Assembly (NCBI GenBank): GCA_003565055.1
Contig: PXDM01000040.1
Location: 1 to 9,124 of the forward strand
Direction of reading: 5' to 3'
Length of the DNA: 9,124 nt
From: Paracoccaceae bacterium
GTDB lineage: Bacteria > Pseudomonadota > Alphaproteobacteria > Rhodobacterales > Rhodobacteraceae
Both the position numbers and the translations under genes were made by a program. This document shows positions 1-6,954 of this stretch, piece by piece. The notes under the pieces are model-generated. The model saw only the letters and a list, made by a program, of their open reading frames with translations. It was not told the origin of the DNA and made no database searches. The stretch's first letter is position 1. Every line of letters starts with the position of its first letter.

Positions 1-1
1 C

Positions 2-829
2 GCGCCGATCCAGCATGTGGGGATCTCGAATTTCCGCCTGCCGATCCGCTACCGCACCCGCGACAATGGCGATCTGACGCTGGAGACGTCGGTGACGGGC
101 TCTGTCAGCCTGGAGGCCGAGAAGAAGGGCATCAATATGAGCCGGATCATGCGCAGCTTTTATGCGCATGCGGAATCGACCTTCAGCGCCGATGTGATCC
201 GCGCCGCGCTCGACGATTACAAAACCGATCTGGAGAGCTTCGACGCGCGCATCATGATGCGCTTCAGCTTCCCGATGAAGGTGCAATCGCTGCGCTCGGG
301 GCTCGCGGGCTATCAGTATTACGATATCGCGCTGGAACTGGTCGATCAGGGCGGGGTGCGGCAGATGTTCATGCATCTCGATTACGTCTATTCGTCGACC
401 TGCCCCTGTTCGCTGGAACTGAGCGAACATGCGCGCGCGACGCGGGGGCAACTGGCCACACCGCATTCGCAGCGCTCGGTCGCGCGGGTGTCGGTCGAGG
501 TGCTCGAAGGCGAAAAACTCTGGTTCGAGGATCTGATCGCGCTGTGCCGTGCGGCTGTGCCGACTGAAACGCAAGTCATGGTCAAGCGCGAGGATGAGCA
601 GGCTTTCGCAGAGTTGAATGCTGCCAATCCGATCTTTGTCGAAGACGCCGCGCGCAGTTTTTGTGCTGAGCTCGACCGCGACGCGCGGATCGGGGATTTC
701 CGCATTGTGGCGAGCCATCAGGAAAGCCTGCACAGCCATGACGCGGTGAGCGTGCTTACACGCGGGCCGAGCTTCACCTCTGCGAGCCTCGATCCGCGTC
801 TGTTTGCGTCGCTTTTCCACGTCGGCTGA
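2..829 (+). CDS. folE2: GTP cyclohydrolase I, type IB (FolE2), 5'-partial
   Basis: Converts GTP to 7,8-dihydroneopterin triphosphate, the first step of folate (and other pterin) synthesis, in the cytoplasm. The frame is open to the left edge and the residues before the GTG at 17 already look like family sequence (PIQHVGISNFRLPI), so the true start lies outside the window and the GTG is internal. Counting from the GTG codon, the family hallmarks are the CPCS motif with Cys129 (the conserved metal/active-site Cys), His150 in TPHSQRS, and QESLHSHDA with Glu236, His239 and His241. The C-terminus appears complete at TGA 827-829. FolE2 is the alternative to zinc-dependent FolE and in some bacteria is controlled by zinc limitation; the upstream control region is not visible here. 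The next gene starts 36 bases downstream. Recognition is firm; only the missing N-terminus is unknown. Confidence 0.95.
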   Translation, partial: APIQHVGISNFRLPIRYRTRDNGDLTLETSVTGSVSLEAEKKGINMSRIMRSFYAHAESTFSADVIRAALDDYKTDLESFDARIMMRFSFPMKVQSLRSGLAGYQYYDIALELVDQGGVRQMFMHLDYVYSSTCPCSLELSEHARATRGQLATPHSQRSVARVSVEVLEGEKLWFEDLIALCRAAVPTETQVMVKREDEQAFAELNAANPIFVEDAARSFCAELDRDARIGDFRIVASHQESLHSHDAVSVLTRGPSFTSASLDPRLFASLFHVG

Positions 830-865
830 GCTTGCATCTGGCCTGCGCCGGGGTAAGCTCGGCGC

Positions 866-1816
866 ATGAGCGCATCCATCCTGACCGTGACCCTGAACCC
901 CGCGCTGGACCTCTCCGCGCGGGTTGAGCACATGGTCGCAGGGCCGAAGCTGCGGCTGCAGGATGTGCTGCGCGAGCCGGGCGGCGGCGGGGTCAATGTG
1001 GCCCGCGTCATTCATCGGCTCGGCGGGGACGTGCGCGCCTGGGTCGCCTTGGGCGGTGCGACGGGGGCCGCGCATCGCGCGGCTCTGGACGCGCAGGGCG
1101 TTGCGCTCCATGTCTTTGAGCTGCCGTTTGCCACGCGCGAGAACTGGGCCGTCAGTGACGCGGATGGTGCGCAATTCCGGCTGCAACTGCCCGGTGATCC
1201 CTGGCCGGAGGGCGAGGCCGCCCGCGCGCTCGATGACATCGCAAGCCTTGGCGCGGCGCTCGTCGTGCTCTCGGGCAGCCAGCCGCCGGGGCTGGCTGCG
1301 GAATTTCCCGCACAGCTTGCCGCGCGCATCGGTGCGGAGCGACTGCTTGCCGACACATCCGGCCCGGCGCTTGGGCATCTGTTGCGCGCGCCGGGCGCGC
1401 CCCTGCGCCTGCTGCGTCTCGATCAGGCAGAGGCCGAGACACAGGCGGGCCACCCGCTTGAGAGCGCGCAGGACACGGCCCGCTTCGCGGCGCGCTTGCA
1501 GGCGCAGGGCGTGGCCGCGATGATCTGCATCGCGCGCGGGGCCGAAGGCAATATCCTCGCCGATGCCTCGGGCTGTCTGCAATGCATCCCGCCGCAGGTG
1601 CCTGTGCGCAGCAAGATCGGCGCGGGCGACAGTTTCACCGGCGCGTTCACATGGGCGCTTGCGCAGGGCCGGAGCGCGGCGGAGGCGCTGCGTCAGGGCA
1701 CGGCTGCGGCGGCCGCGACCGTGATGAGCGCGGGCACAGCGCTCTGCGCGCCGCAGGATGTGCAGGCGCTGGCCGCCGCATGCAACGTCATGGCGCTTGA
1801 CAGGGACGCGCGCTGA
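866..1816 (+). CDS. pfkB: PfkB-family sugar-phosphate kinase (6-phosphofructokinase 2-like)
   Basis: Ribokinase-fold kinase of 316 residues, the usual length, predicted to phosphorylate a hexose phosphate (fructose-6-P or fructose-1-P) with ATP in the cytoplasm. The N-terminal TLNPALDLSA, the GPKLR segment (Lys28, substrate-phosphate contact in Pfk-2), EPGGGGVNVAR at 37-47, GGATG at 63-67, SGSQPPG at 136-142, ARGAEGN at 223-229 and IGAGDSFTGA at 251-260 (Asp255, catalytic base) are all visible. GGGGVNVAR matches E. coli Pfk-2 better than the GKGINVAR typical of FruK, so 6-phosphofructokinase activity is favoured, but the 1-phosphofructokinase/tagatose kinase branch cannot be excluded. Oddity: the KPNxxE motif reads LRLDQAE (184-189), with Asp186 where Asn is normal. 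The ATG at 866 follows a weak GGGGTAAG. No fru PTS gene is adjacent, which also weighs against FruK. Confidence 0.85.
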   Translation: MSASILTVTLNPALDLSARVEHMVAGPKLRLQDVLREPGGGGVNVARVIHRLGGDVRAWVALGGATGAAHRAALDAQGVALHVFELPFATRENWAVSDADGAQFRLQLPGDPWPEGEAARALDDIASLGAALVVLSGSQPPGLAAEFPAQLAARIGAERLLADTSGPALGHLLRAPGAPLRLLRLDQAEAETQAGHPLESAQDTARFAARLQAQGVAAMICIARGAEGNILADASGCLQCIPPQVPVRSKIGAGDSFTGAFTWALAQGRSAAEALRQGTAAAAATVMSAGTALCAPQDVQALAAACNVMALDRDAR

Positions 1817-1818
1817 GG
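1815..1818 (+). promoter_or_regulatory. Shine-Dalgarno for trkH, overlapping the pfkB stop codon
   Basis: GAGG shares two bases with the TGA stop of the preceding kinase gene (1814-1816) and lies 6 bases before a GTG at 1825. The alternative ATG at 1834 would be 15 bases away, which is too far, so this site decides the GTG start. The overlap suggests coupled translation of kinase and transporter. Confidence 0.6.
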
Positions 1819-1824
1819 CAAAAC

Positions 1825-3282
1825 GTGGCCCCTATGCTGGATTTGCGCCCCGTCTTTCACATCCTCGGCCTCTTGGCTCTGACACTGGGCGTGCTGATGC
1901 TGATCCCGGCCGCTGTGGATTGGCAAGCGGGCAATGACAACTGGCAGGCTTTTGCGCGCGCGAGCTTCATCGTCAGCCTGATCGGCGGGGGCGCAGCCCT
2001 TGCCACACGGCAGGCGCTCGCGGACGGGTTGGGGCGGCGGCAGTCGTTTCTGCTGACCGCAAGCCTCTGGGCCGTGCTGCCCGCGCTGGGCGCGCTGCCC
2101 TTCGCGATGGGCGGAATTGCTCAGACCGCGACCGATGCGCTGTTTGAGGCCGTCTCAGGCATGACCACGACCGGCACGACAGTCTTCACCGGGCTCGATG
2201 ACATGCCCCCCGGTGTGCTGGTCTGGCGCTCGATGCTGCAGTGGCTGGGCGGGCTGGGCATCGTCATCGTGGCGCTCGTCTTTCTGCCAGTGCTGCGCGT
2301 CGGCGGGATGCAGCATTTTCAGGCCGAAGCCTTTGACACGATGGGCAAGGTGCTGCCGCGCGTCTATGATATCTCGATGGGTCTCTTGCAGGTCTATATC
2401 GGGCTGACGCTTGCTGCGACAGTGTCCTATCTGGCCTATGGGATGAGCGGGTTTGACGCGATCAACCACGCCATGACCACCATCGCCACAGGCGGGTTTT
2501 CCACTTCGGACCAGTCATTTGCGAAATTCACCGGGCCGCTGGAATATGTCTCGGTGCTCTATATGCTGCTCGCCGGGCTGCCCTTCATCCGTTTCATTCA
2601 GCTTGTCGGTGGCTCTTGGCAGCCGATTCTGCGCGATGTGCAGGTACGCGCCTTCCTGCGCTGGGCGGGCTATGCTGTGGTCGCGATCATCGCCTACCGC
2701 TTGGCCACCAGCGACGGCCATCCGCTCGATATCCTGCGCGGGACGCTGTTCAATGTCGTGACGCTGATGACCGGGACGGGCTATGGCAGCGAGGATGTGT
2801 CCGACTGGGGTGATTTCCCGCTGCTGATCGTGATCCTGATGGGTTTCATCGGCGCCTGCACGGCCTCGACCGGTTGTTCGCTCAAGGTGTTTCGCTATCT
2901 CGTGCTGTTCGAGGCGATCCGTGGCCAGATGCAGCGCCTGCGCCGCCCCAACCAGATCGTCGCGCTGCGGCTCGATGGCAAGCGGCTGGAGCCGGATGTG
3001 GTGGGCTCCGTCATCGTGATGTTCACGGTCTTTGTCGCGAGCTTCATGGCGCTGACAGTCGCGCTCTCGCTCACCGGGCTGGAATTGCGCACCGCGATCA
3101 CTGCCGCCTGGACCTCGATCTGCAATGTTGGCCCGGTCTTCGGTGTGGAAGTCGGCGAAAGCGGGGCTGTGAACGCGTTTCCGACCATCGCCAAATGGTT
3201 GATGATCGGCGGCATGTATCTGGGCCGGTTGGAGATCCTGACGGTGATGGTGTTACTGCTGCCGCGCTTCTGGCGCGGTTGA
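1825..3282 (+). CDS. trkH: Trk-type potassium uptake protein, channel subunit TrkH
   Basis: Inner-membrane K+ translocating subunit of the Trk system, which works with the NAD(H)/nucleotide-binding regulator TrkA (not in this window). At 485 residues it is full length (E. coli TrkH is 483). Four repeated membrane-pore-membrane units can be read from their filter segments: GMTTTGTT at 112-119, TIATGGFS at 219-226, MTGTGYGS at 315-322 and ICNVGPVFG at 432-440, with filter glycines near 117, 223, 319 and 436. The intramembrane gating loop of the third unit is GFIGACTASTGCSLK (340-354). The protein ends in the family's usual LLLPRFWR. The GTG start is chosen from the Shine-Dalgarno at 1815-1818; starting at ATG 1834 would drop only three residues. 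It lies 8 bases after the kinase stop and 17 before the next gene. Confidence 0.95.
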   Translation: MAPMLDLRPVFHILGLLALTLGVLMLIPAAVDWQAGNDNWQAFARASFIVSLIGGGAALATRQALADGLGRRQSFLLTASLWAVLPALGALPFAMGGIAQTATDALFEAVSGMTTTGTTVFTGLDDMPPGVLVWRSMLQWLGGLGIVIVALVFLPVLRVGGMQHFQAEAFDTMGKVLPRVYDISMGLLQVYIGLTLAATVSYLAYGMSGFDAINHAMTTIATGGFSTSDQSFAKFTGPLEYVSVLYMLLAGLPFIRFIQLVGGSWQPILRDVQVRAFLRWAGYAVVAIIAYRLATSDGHPLDILRGTLFNVVTLMTGTGYGSEDVSDWGDFPLLIVILMGFIGACTASTGCSLKVFRYLVLFEAIRGQMQRLRRPNQIVALRLDGKRLEPDVVGSVIVMFTVFVASFMALTVALSLTGLELRTAITAAWTSICNVGPVFGVEVGESGAVNAFPTIAKWLMIGGMYLGRLEILTVMVLLLPRFWRG

Positions 3283-3283
3283 T

Positions 3284-3290
3284 AGGGGAG
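3284..3290 (+). promoter_or_regulatory. Shine-Dalgarno for the amidotransferase-like gene
   Basis: AGGGGAG sits 9 bases before the ATG at 3300 and directly after the trkH stop. It fixes this start even though the reading frame stays open far upstream inside trkH. Confidence 0.75.
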
Positions 3291-3299
3291 AGCTGCGCC

Positions 3300-4040
3300 A
3301 TGAAACCCTTTGTGATCGTGCAACTGCGCCCCGAGCCCGAGGCCGCTGACGAGGAATTCACTGCCATCCTGCGCCGCGCGGGGCTCGCGGGCGGGGATGT
3401 GCGGCGCATCCGGCTCGATCAGGGCGATCTGCCGGGGGATCTGGACCTCGCGGGTATCTCTGGTGTGATCGTCGGCGGCGGCCCCGGCTGCGTGAGCGAT
3501 CCGCCGCAGCAGAAAACCCCGATGGAGGCGCGGATCGAGGCGCAGATCCTCGGTCTCATGCCGCGCATCGTGGCCGAAGATGTGCCCTTTCTCGGCTGCT
3601 GCTACGGGATCGGCATCCTTGGCCGCCATCTCGGCGCGCCGGTCTCCAAGGACCATCACGGCGAGGATGTCGGCGCGATCATCTGCACCCGCAGGCCCGA
3701 GAGCGCGGGCGATCCGCTGCTCGACGGCGTGCCTGAGCGCTTCACGGCGCTGGTGGGTCACAAGGAAGCGCTCGACGCGCTGCCAGATGGGGCCGTTCAC
3801 TTGCTCGAAGGCACACGCTGCCCCATCCAGATGCTGCGCTACCGCGACCGCATCTATGCCACGCAATTCCCCCCCGAAGCCGATGGCGACAGCTTCGCGC
3901 TGCGCATCCGGGTCTATCGCGAGAAGGGCTATTTCCCGCCCGACCGCGCCCAGACCCTGACCGACGCCTGCGCCGGGGCGCGCACCGAAGCGTCAGGGCG
4001 CATAATTGCGAATTTCGTGCGCCATTTCGCGCGGCCCTGA
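3300..4040 (+). CDS. Class I glutamine amidotransferase-like protein, catalytic His apparently replaced
   Basis: A stand-alone GATase1-fold protein of 246 residues, of the GMP-synthase-like type often encoded without its synthetase partner. Such domains hydrolyse glutamine and pass ammonia to an acceptor; no acceptor enzyme is encoded nearby, so the substrate is unknown. Visible: the oxyanion-side GGGPG at 59-63; the nucleophile elbow LGCCYGIG (98-105), where GxCxG places the nucleophile at Cys101; the GHKEA segment at 153-157; and the C-terminal TQFPPEAD (188-195) followed by RIRVYREKGYFPP. In the family the last site normally reads QFHPE, with His and Glu completing the Cys-His-Glu triad; here the His position is Pro191 (codon CCC at 3870-3872), while Glu193 is kept. 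Glutaminase activity is therefore doubtful. The open frame continues upstream within trkH, but the ATG at 3300 with its strong ribosome site is the start. It is probably co-transcribed with trkH. Confidence 0.85.
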   Translation: MKPFVIVQLRPEPEAADEEFTAILRRAGLAGGDVRRIRLDQGDLPGDLDLAGISGVIVGGGPGCVSDPPQQKTPMEARIEAQILGLMPRIVAEDVPFLGCCYGIGILGRHLGAPVSKDHHGEDVGAIICTRRPESAGDPLLDGVPERFTALVGHKEALDALPDGAVHLLEGTRCPIQMLRYRDRIYATQFPPEADGDSFALRIRVYREKGYFPPDRAQTLTDACAGARTEASGRIIANFVRHFARP

Positions 4041-4051
4041 TCCGCCCGGCG

Positions 4052-5872
4052 TCATTTCCAGCACGATACCAGCACGGTCAGGTCGCCCGCGACCCGCGTG
4101 AGCACCTCCGACGGCATCGCCACATCTTCGCGCAGGGTGCCGCTCGACACCTGACTGCGCGTCAGAAAATCGCGGATTGCCTCTGCGGAGACCGCGTAAT
4201 TCACATCCGAGGGCAATTGCCGCGTGCCGTCCTGCGGCGCCCCTGCCAGCAGTCCCAGCACAGCGCCGTTGGCCCCGAAAACCGGCCCGCCGAGATCGCC
4301 CTGGCGCACTTCCGCGCTCAGCCGCAGCCGGTCGGGCTCCCCGGCCAGCCCGCTCAGTTCCGCCACCCGTCCGAAAGTCAGCACCGGGCGGGTCATCACA
4401 TCCTCGAAGGAAAAGCCCGAGATCGTGACCTCGGAGCCCTGCCGCGCCAGCCGCTCCTCGAATTGCGCGAAAGCCATGGGCACAAGCGGCGTGTCGGGTT
4501 TCAGGATCGCGAGCCCCAGCGCCTCATCGACCGCATGAATGCGCGCGCCATAGGTCTCGTCGATGGTGACGCGCTCGCATTGCGCGACGGCCTCGGAACT
4601 GGTCAGAACTGTGCCGGTCGCGTCGATATAGAAGCCCGAGCGCGCGCGTTCAGGGCGGCGCACCGAGAGCCCGGCAAGCAGCTCTGCGCGGGGCACAGCA
4701 CTCGCAGGACCGGCGCTGTCGGGCAGAGTGCCGAGGAAGGGCTCGAAACTCGCCTCCATCATCGGCAAGACCCGCGCCATCTGTGCGTCATGTTCCGGCG
4801 TCCAGACCAGCGTATAGCCCTTGATCTCGCCATTGCGCAGCGACGCCACGGTATGCGAGCGCATCGCGTCATTCTGCCCGGTCAGCAAAAAGGAATTCTG
4901 CCGCCGCGTCCGCTCGCCCTCCAGGGGCACGATTTCCAGCGTCTGCATGATCTCATAAAGCCCGAAGAGCGCGGCCTGATTGCCCGTCTGGCTGATCAGC
5001 AGAACCTGCACGCCGCTGTCATCGCGACTGCTGTAATGCGCGAAAGGGGTCTCATGGCGATCAAATTCGACCAGCGCCATAGGCAGGTCGATGCTGATCC
5101 CGGCCTGTTCATCGCGGACGGTCTGCATGCCCAAGGCCGCGAGTTCGCCGCGATAGGCGTCCATCAGTTGCGCACGCTGGCGGGTGGTCAGAACGCCTGT
5201 CGGCTCCAGCCCCTCGGCCTCCTGCCAGGCGCGCATCGAGGCCCGCGTGCCGGGGCCGAACGCGGCGTCAATCGCCAGATTGTAGAAGCCGAACCATTGC
5301 AGCGCCGTCTGGAGATCCGCGCGGGCCTCCCGGTCCAGCGCCCGCTCACTGGCCTGCGCCTGACGCAAGGTTTCCTCGGGCTCTGGCTCTGGCTCGGGCT
5401 CGGGTTCCGGCTGGGCCTCGACCACAGGCGCGTCCTCTACCTCCGGCTCGGGGGCGGCCTCTGGCTCAATCGCGGCCAGGTCCTGCGGCGTCTCCGGGGT
5501 CTGGGTTGCAGGCGCAGGGGCGGCACCATCGCGCGGGAAAATCTGCTCCAGATAATCCGAGCCATTGCTCACAAAAGCGTCTACAGGGATCGCCCCTTCC
5601 GCGCGCAACTGCCGCCGCACTGTGAAGGCATCGAGCTCGCTCTCGAACGGCCCGATGCTCAGCGCGTGCCAGTTGCTGGGCAGGGTGAAGCCGCTGACAT
5701 TGCCCAGCCGCTGGTTGAGGAGCTCCGCGCGCTCAAGCGCCATGTCCAGCTCGCGATGGGCTTCGACCTGCACCCAGCGCTGATCCTGCGCCATGACGGC
5801 ACTCGCGCTGACCAGCGCAACCAGTGACCCGGAGGCTGCCAGCCTCCCAAAGCCGCCAAACCCTAATTTCAT
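4052..5872 (-). CDS. Exported SPOR / peptidoglycan-binding protein with inactive trypsin-like domain
   Basis: 606 residues, probably periplasmic and wall-associated. Order: signal peptide about 1-28 (hydrophobic core, likely cleavage after VMA); SPOR-like domain about 31-105 (WVQVEAHRE, then LSIGPFESELDA and RRQLRAEGA); Ala/Pro/Glu-rich linker about 115-170 with six Pro-Glu repeats; PG_binding_1-type helical domain about 183-240 (LQTALQWFGFYNLAIDAAFG, then TRASMRAWQ); an unnamed domain about 250-385; trypsin-like domain about 395-575. In the last, SGFYIDATGTVLTSSEAV corresponds to the usual G-[IV]-hydrophobic-T-N-x-H segment but has Glu427 for His; DEALGLAILK has Gly453 for Asp; GDLGGPVF has Leu527 for the nucleophile Ser. 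All three triad residues are missing, so a binding or scaffolding role is more likely than proteolysis. The start at 5872 is chosen for its ribosome site and signal peptide; a GTG at 5920 would add 16 residues before it. Its 3' end converges on the amidotransferase gene, 11 bases between stops. Confidence 0.85.
   Translation of the reverse strand: MKLGFGGFGRLAASGSLVALVSASAVMAQDQRWVQVEAHRELDMALERAELLNQRLGNVSGFTLPSNWHALSIGPFESELDAFTVRRQLRAEGAIPVDAFVSNGSDYLEQIFPRDGAAPAPATQTPETPQDLAAIEPEAAPEPEVEDAPVVEAQPEPEPEPEPEPEETLRQAQASERALDREARADLQTALQWFGFYNLAIDAAFGPGTRASMRAWQEAEGLEPTGVLTTRQRAQLMDAYRGELAALGMQTVRDEQAGISIDLPMALVEFDRHETPFAHYSSRDDSGVQVLLISQTGNQAALFGLYEIMQTLEIVPLEGERTRRQNSFLLTGQNDAMRSHTVASLRNGEIKGYTLVWTPEHDAQMARVLPMMEASFEPFLGTLPDSAGPASAVPRAELLAGLSVRRPERARSGFYIDATGTVLTSSEAVAQCERVTIDETYGARIHAVDEALGLAILKPDTPLVPMAFAQFEERLARQGSEVTISGFSFEDVMTRPVLTFGRVAELSGLAGEPDRLRLSAEVRQGDLGGPVFGANGAVLGLLAGAPQDGTRQLPSDVNYAVSAEAIRDFLTRSQVSSGTLREDVAMPSEVLTRVAGDLTVLVSCWK
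5375..5410 (-). repeat. Six tandem hexamers encoding a (Pro-Glu)6 tract
   Basis: Six imperfect copies of a CCNGAR hexamer on the coding strand (CCGGAA, CCCGAG twice, CCAGAG twice, CCCGAG) encode residues 155-166 of the SPOR protein. The tract lies in the linker between the SPOR-like and peptidoglycan-binding domains, where an extended, charged Pro-Glu spacer is common. The unit is a multiple of three, so copy-number change would keep the frame. Confidence 0.85.
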
Positions 5873-5881
5873 TCCGTCATG

Positions 5882-5888
5882 TCCTTCC
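5882..5888 (-). promoter_or_regulatory. Shine-Dalgarno for the SPOR/pseudoprotease gene
   Basis: GGAAGGA on the minus strand, 9 bases before the ATG at 5872-5870. It supports this start over the upstream in-frame GTG at 5920. Confidence 0.7.
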
Positions 5889-5937
5889 AAATCCTTGCCA
5901 TCACTGCCCGCCACCGGCACTGATCCGGTTTCTTGCG

Positions 5938-5966
5938 TTGACCCTGTCGGGCAGCTTGCCTATTGA
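5938..5966 (+). promoter_or_regulatory. Probable sigma70 promoter for glyQ
   Basis: TTGACC at 5938-5943 (five of six to the -35 consensus), exactly 17 bases, then TATTGA at 5961-5966 (TAT kept, a weak -10). It would start transcription near 5973 and leave a leader of about 37 bases before glyQ. This is the best candidate in the divergent region, read by eye. The leader is too short for a T-box or other long riboswitch. Confidence 0.45.
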
Positions 5967-5974
5967 GGCGCAGC

Positions 5975-5980
5975 ATTATG
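5975..5980 (-). promoter_or_regulatory. Possible -10 element for the divergent minus-strand gene
   Basis: CATAAT on the minus strand matches five of six -10 consensus bases, but the sequence 17 bases upstream (CTCTTG) is a poor -35. If real, the leader to the ATG at 5872 is roughly 95 bases and the element lies over the predicted glyQ start point. Weak evidence. Confidence 0.2.
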
Positions 5981-6000
5981 AAAATCCGACAATAAAACAA

Positions 6001-6004
6001 GAGG
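6001..6004 (+). promoter_or_regulatory. Shine-Dalgarno for glyQ
   Basis: GAGG, 5 bases before the ATG at 6010. The reading frame is open upstream to 5824, inside the divergent gene, so this site and the family's usual N-terminus settle the start. Confidence 0.65.
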
Positions 6005-6009
6005 CGGCC

Positions 6010-6954
6010 ATGTCTGACGGCCCATTGACCGGATCACAAAAGCCACAGTGCTTTCAGGATATCATCCTGCGGTTGCAAAACTACTGGGCCGCACAGGGCT
6101 GCGCTGTGCTGCAACCCTATGACATGGAAGTGGGCGCGGGCACTTTCCACCCCGCAACCACGCTTCGCGCATTGGGCACGAAGGCCTGGGCCGCCGCCTA
6201 TGTCCAGCCGTCGCGCCGCCCCACCGACGGGCGCTATGGCGAGAACCCCAACCGCTTGCAGCATTACTACCAGTATCAGGTGATCATCAAACCCTCGCCG
6301 CCCGATCTGCAGGATCTCTATCTCGGCTCGCTCCGCGCTATCGGGATCGACGACGCACTCCATGACATCCGCTTTGTCGAGGATGACTGGGAAAGCCCGA
6401 CGCTCGGCGCCTGGGGGCTTGGATGGGAAGTCTGGTGCGACGGGATGGAAGTGTCGCAATTCACGTATTTTCAACAGGTTGGCGGGCATGACTGCCGCCC
6501 TGTCTCGGGCGAGCTGACCTATGGCCTGGAGCGCCTGGCGATGTATGTGCTGGGCGTCGATCATGTGATGGACATGCCCTTCAACGCGCCTGACGCCCGC
6601 ATCCCGCTGACATATGGCGATGTGTTCCGCCAGACCGAAGAGGAATATTCGCGGCATAATTTCGACGGCGCGGATACCGAGAAACTGCTGCGCCATTTCA
6701 ACGATGCCGAGGCCGAATGCGCCCGCCTTCTGGGCTTCGACGCGCGCGACCCCAAGCTCGGCGACCGCGCCAATACCATGGTTCATCCCGCCTATGATCA
6801 ATGCATCAAGGCCAGCCACCTCTTCAACCTGCTCGATGCGCGCGGCGTGATCTCGGTCACTGAACGGCAAGCCTATATCGGGCGGGTGCGTGCGCTCGCG
6901 AAACTCTGTGCTGACGCGTTTGTGCAGACCGAGGCCGGGGGGGCGCCCGCCTGA
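6010..6954 (+). CDS. glyQ: Glycyl-tRNA synthetase alpha subunit
   Basis: Cytoplasmic class II aminoacyl-tRNA synthetase subunit that activates glycine with ATP. With the beta subunit it forms the heterotetramer (alpha2beta2) that charges tRNA-Gly. At 314 residues it has the usual length. Very strongly conserved segments are all present: CFQDIILRLQNYWAAQGCAV near 14-33, the QPSRRPTDGRYGENPNRLQ block from 66 leading into HYYQYQVIIKPSP, FVEDDWESPTLGAWGLGWEV from 122, MEVSQFTYFQQVGG at 146-159 and ELTYGLERLAMYV at 168-180. No frameshift or missing motif was seen. The stop TGA (6952-6954) shares its last base with the ATG of the next gene, so the downstream small gene is likely translationally coupled, with glyS following in the same operon. 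Confidence 0.98.
   Translation: MSDGPLTGSQKPQCFQDIILRLQNYWAAQGCAVLQPYDMEVGAGTFHPATTLRALGTKAWAAAYVQPSRRPTDGRYGENPNRLQHYYQYQVIIKPSPPDLQDLYLGSLRAIGIDDALHDIRFVEDDWESPTLGAWGLGWEVWCDGMEVSQFTYFQQVGGHDCRPVSGELTYGLERLAMYVLGVDHVMDMPFNAPDARIPLTYGDVFRQTEEEYSRHNFDGADTEKLLRHFNDAEAECARLLGFDARDPKLGDRANTMVHPAYDQCIKASHLFNLLDARGVISVTERQAYIGRVRALAKLCADAFVQTEAGGAPA

Noticed and set aside
828..860. Inverted repeat GAGCTT / AAGCTC between folE2 and the kinase gene, considered as a terminator
   Set aside because: The stem is only 6 bp with a loop of about 21 bases and no T tract follows. It overlaps the weak ribosome site of the next gene and is probably chance.
2874..3299. N-terminal extension of the amidotransferase reading frame into trkH
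   Set aside because: The frame happens to be open, but the extension has no protein-like pattern and overlaps trkH. A strong Shine-Dalgarno at 3284-3290 marks the ATG at 3300.
2895..3866. Minus-strand open frame (about 323 codons) across the trkH end and the amidotransferase gene
   Set aside because: It spans two well-supported plus-strand genes and their junction, with low-complexity translation and no supporting start signals.
4041..4051. A shared terminator between the convergent amidotransferase and SPOR-protein genes
   Set aside because: Only 11 bases separate the stop codons, and I see no GC-rich hairpin followed by a T run in either direction there.
4217..5827. Long open frame (about 536 codons) on the plus strand opposite the SPOR/pseudoprotease gene
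   Set aside because: It is a shadow of the minus-strand gene in high-GC codon usage. Its translation is rich in Arg, Gly, Gln and His with no domain pattern, while the minus-strand protein has a signal peptide and recognisable domains.
5873..5920. Upstream GTG start (5920) for the minus-strand SPOR protein
   Set aside because: It would put 16 polar residues (including DGKDLEGHDG) before an otherwise good signal peptide, and the ribosome site at 5882-5888 points to the ATG at 5872.
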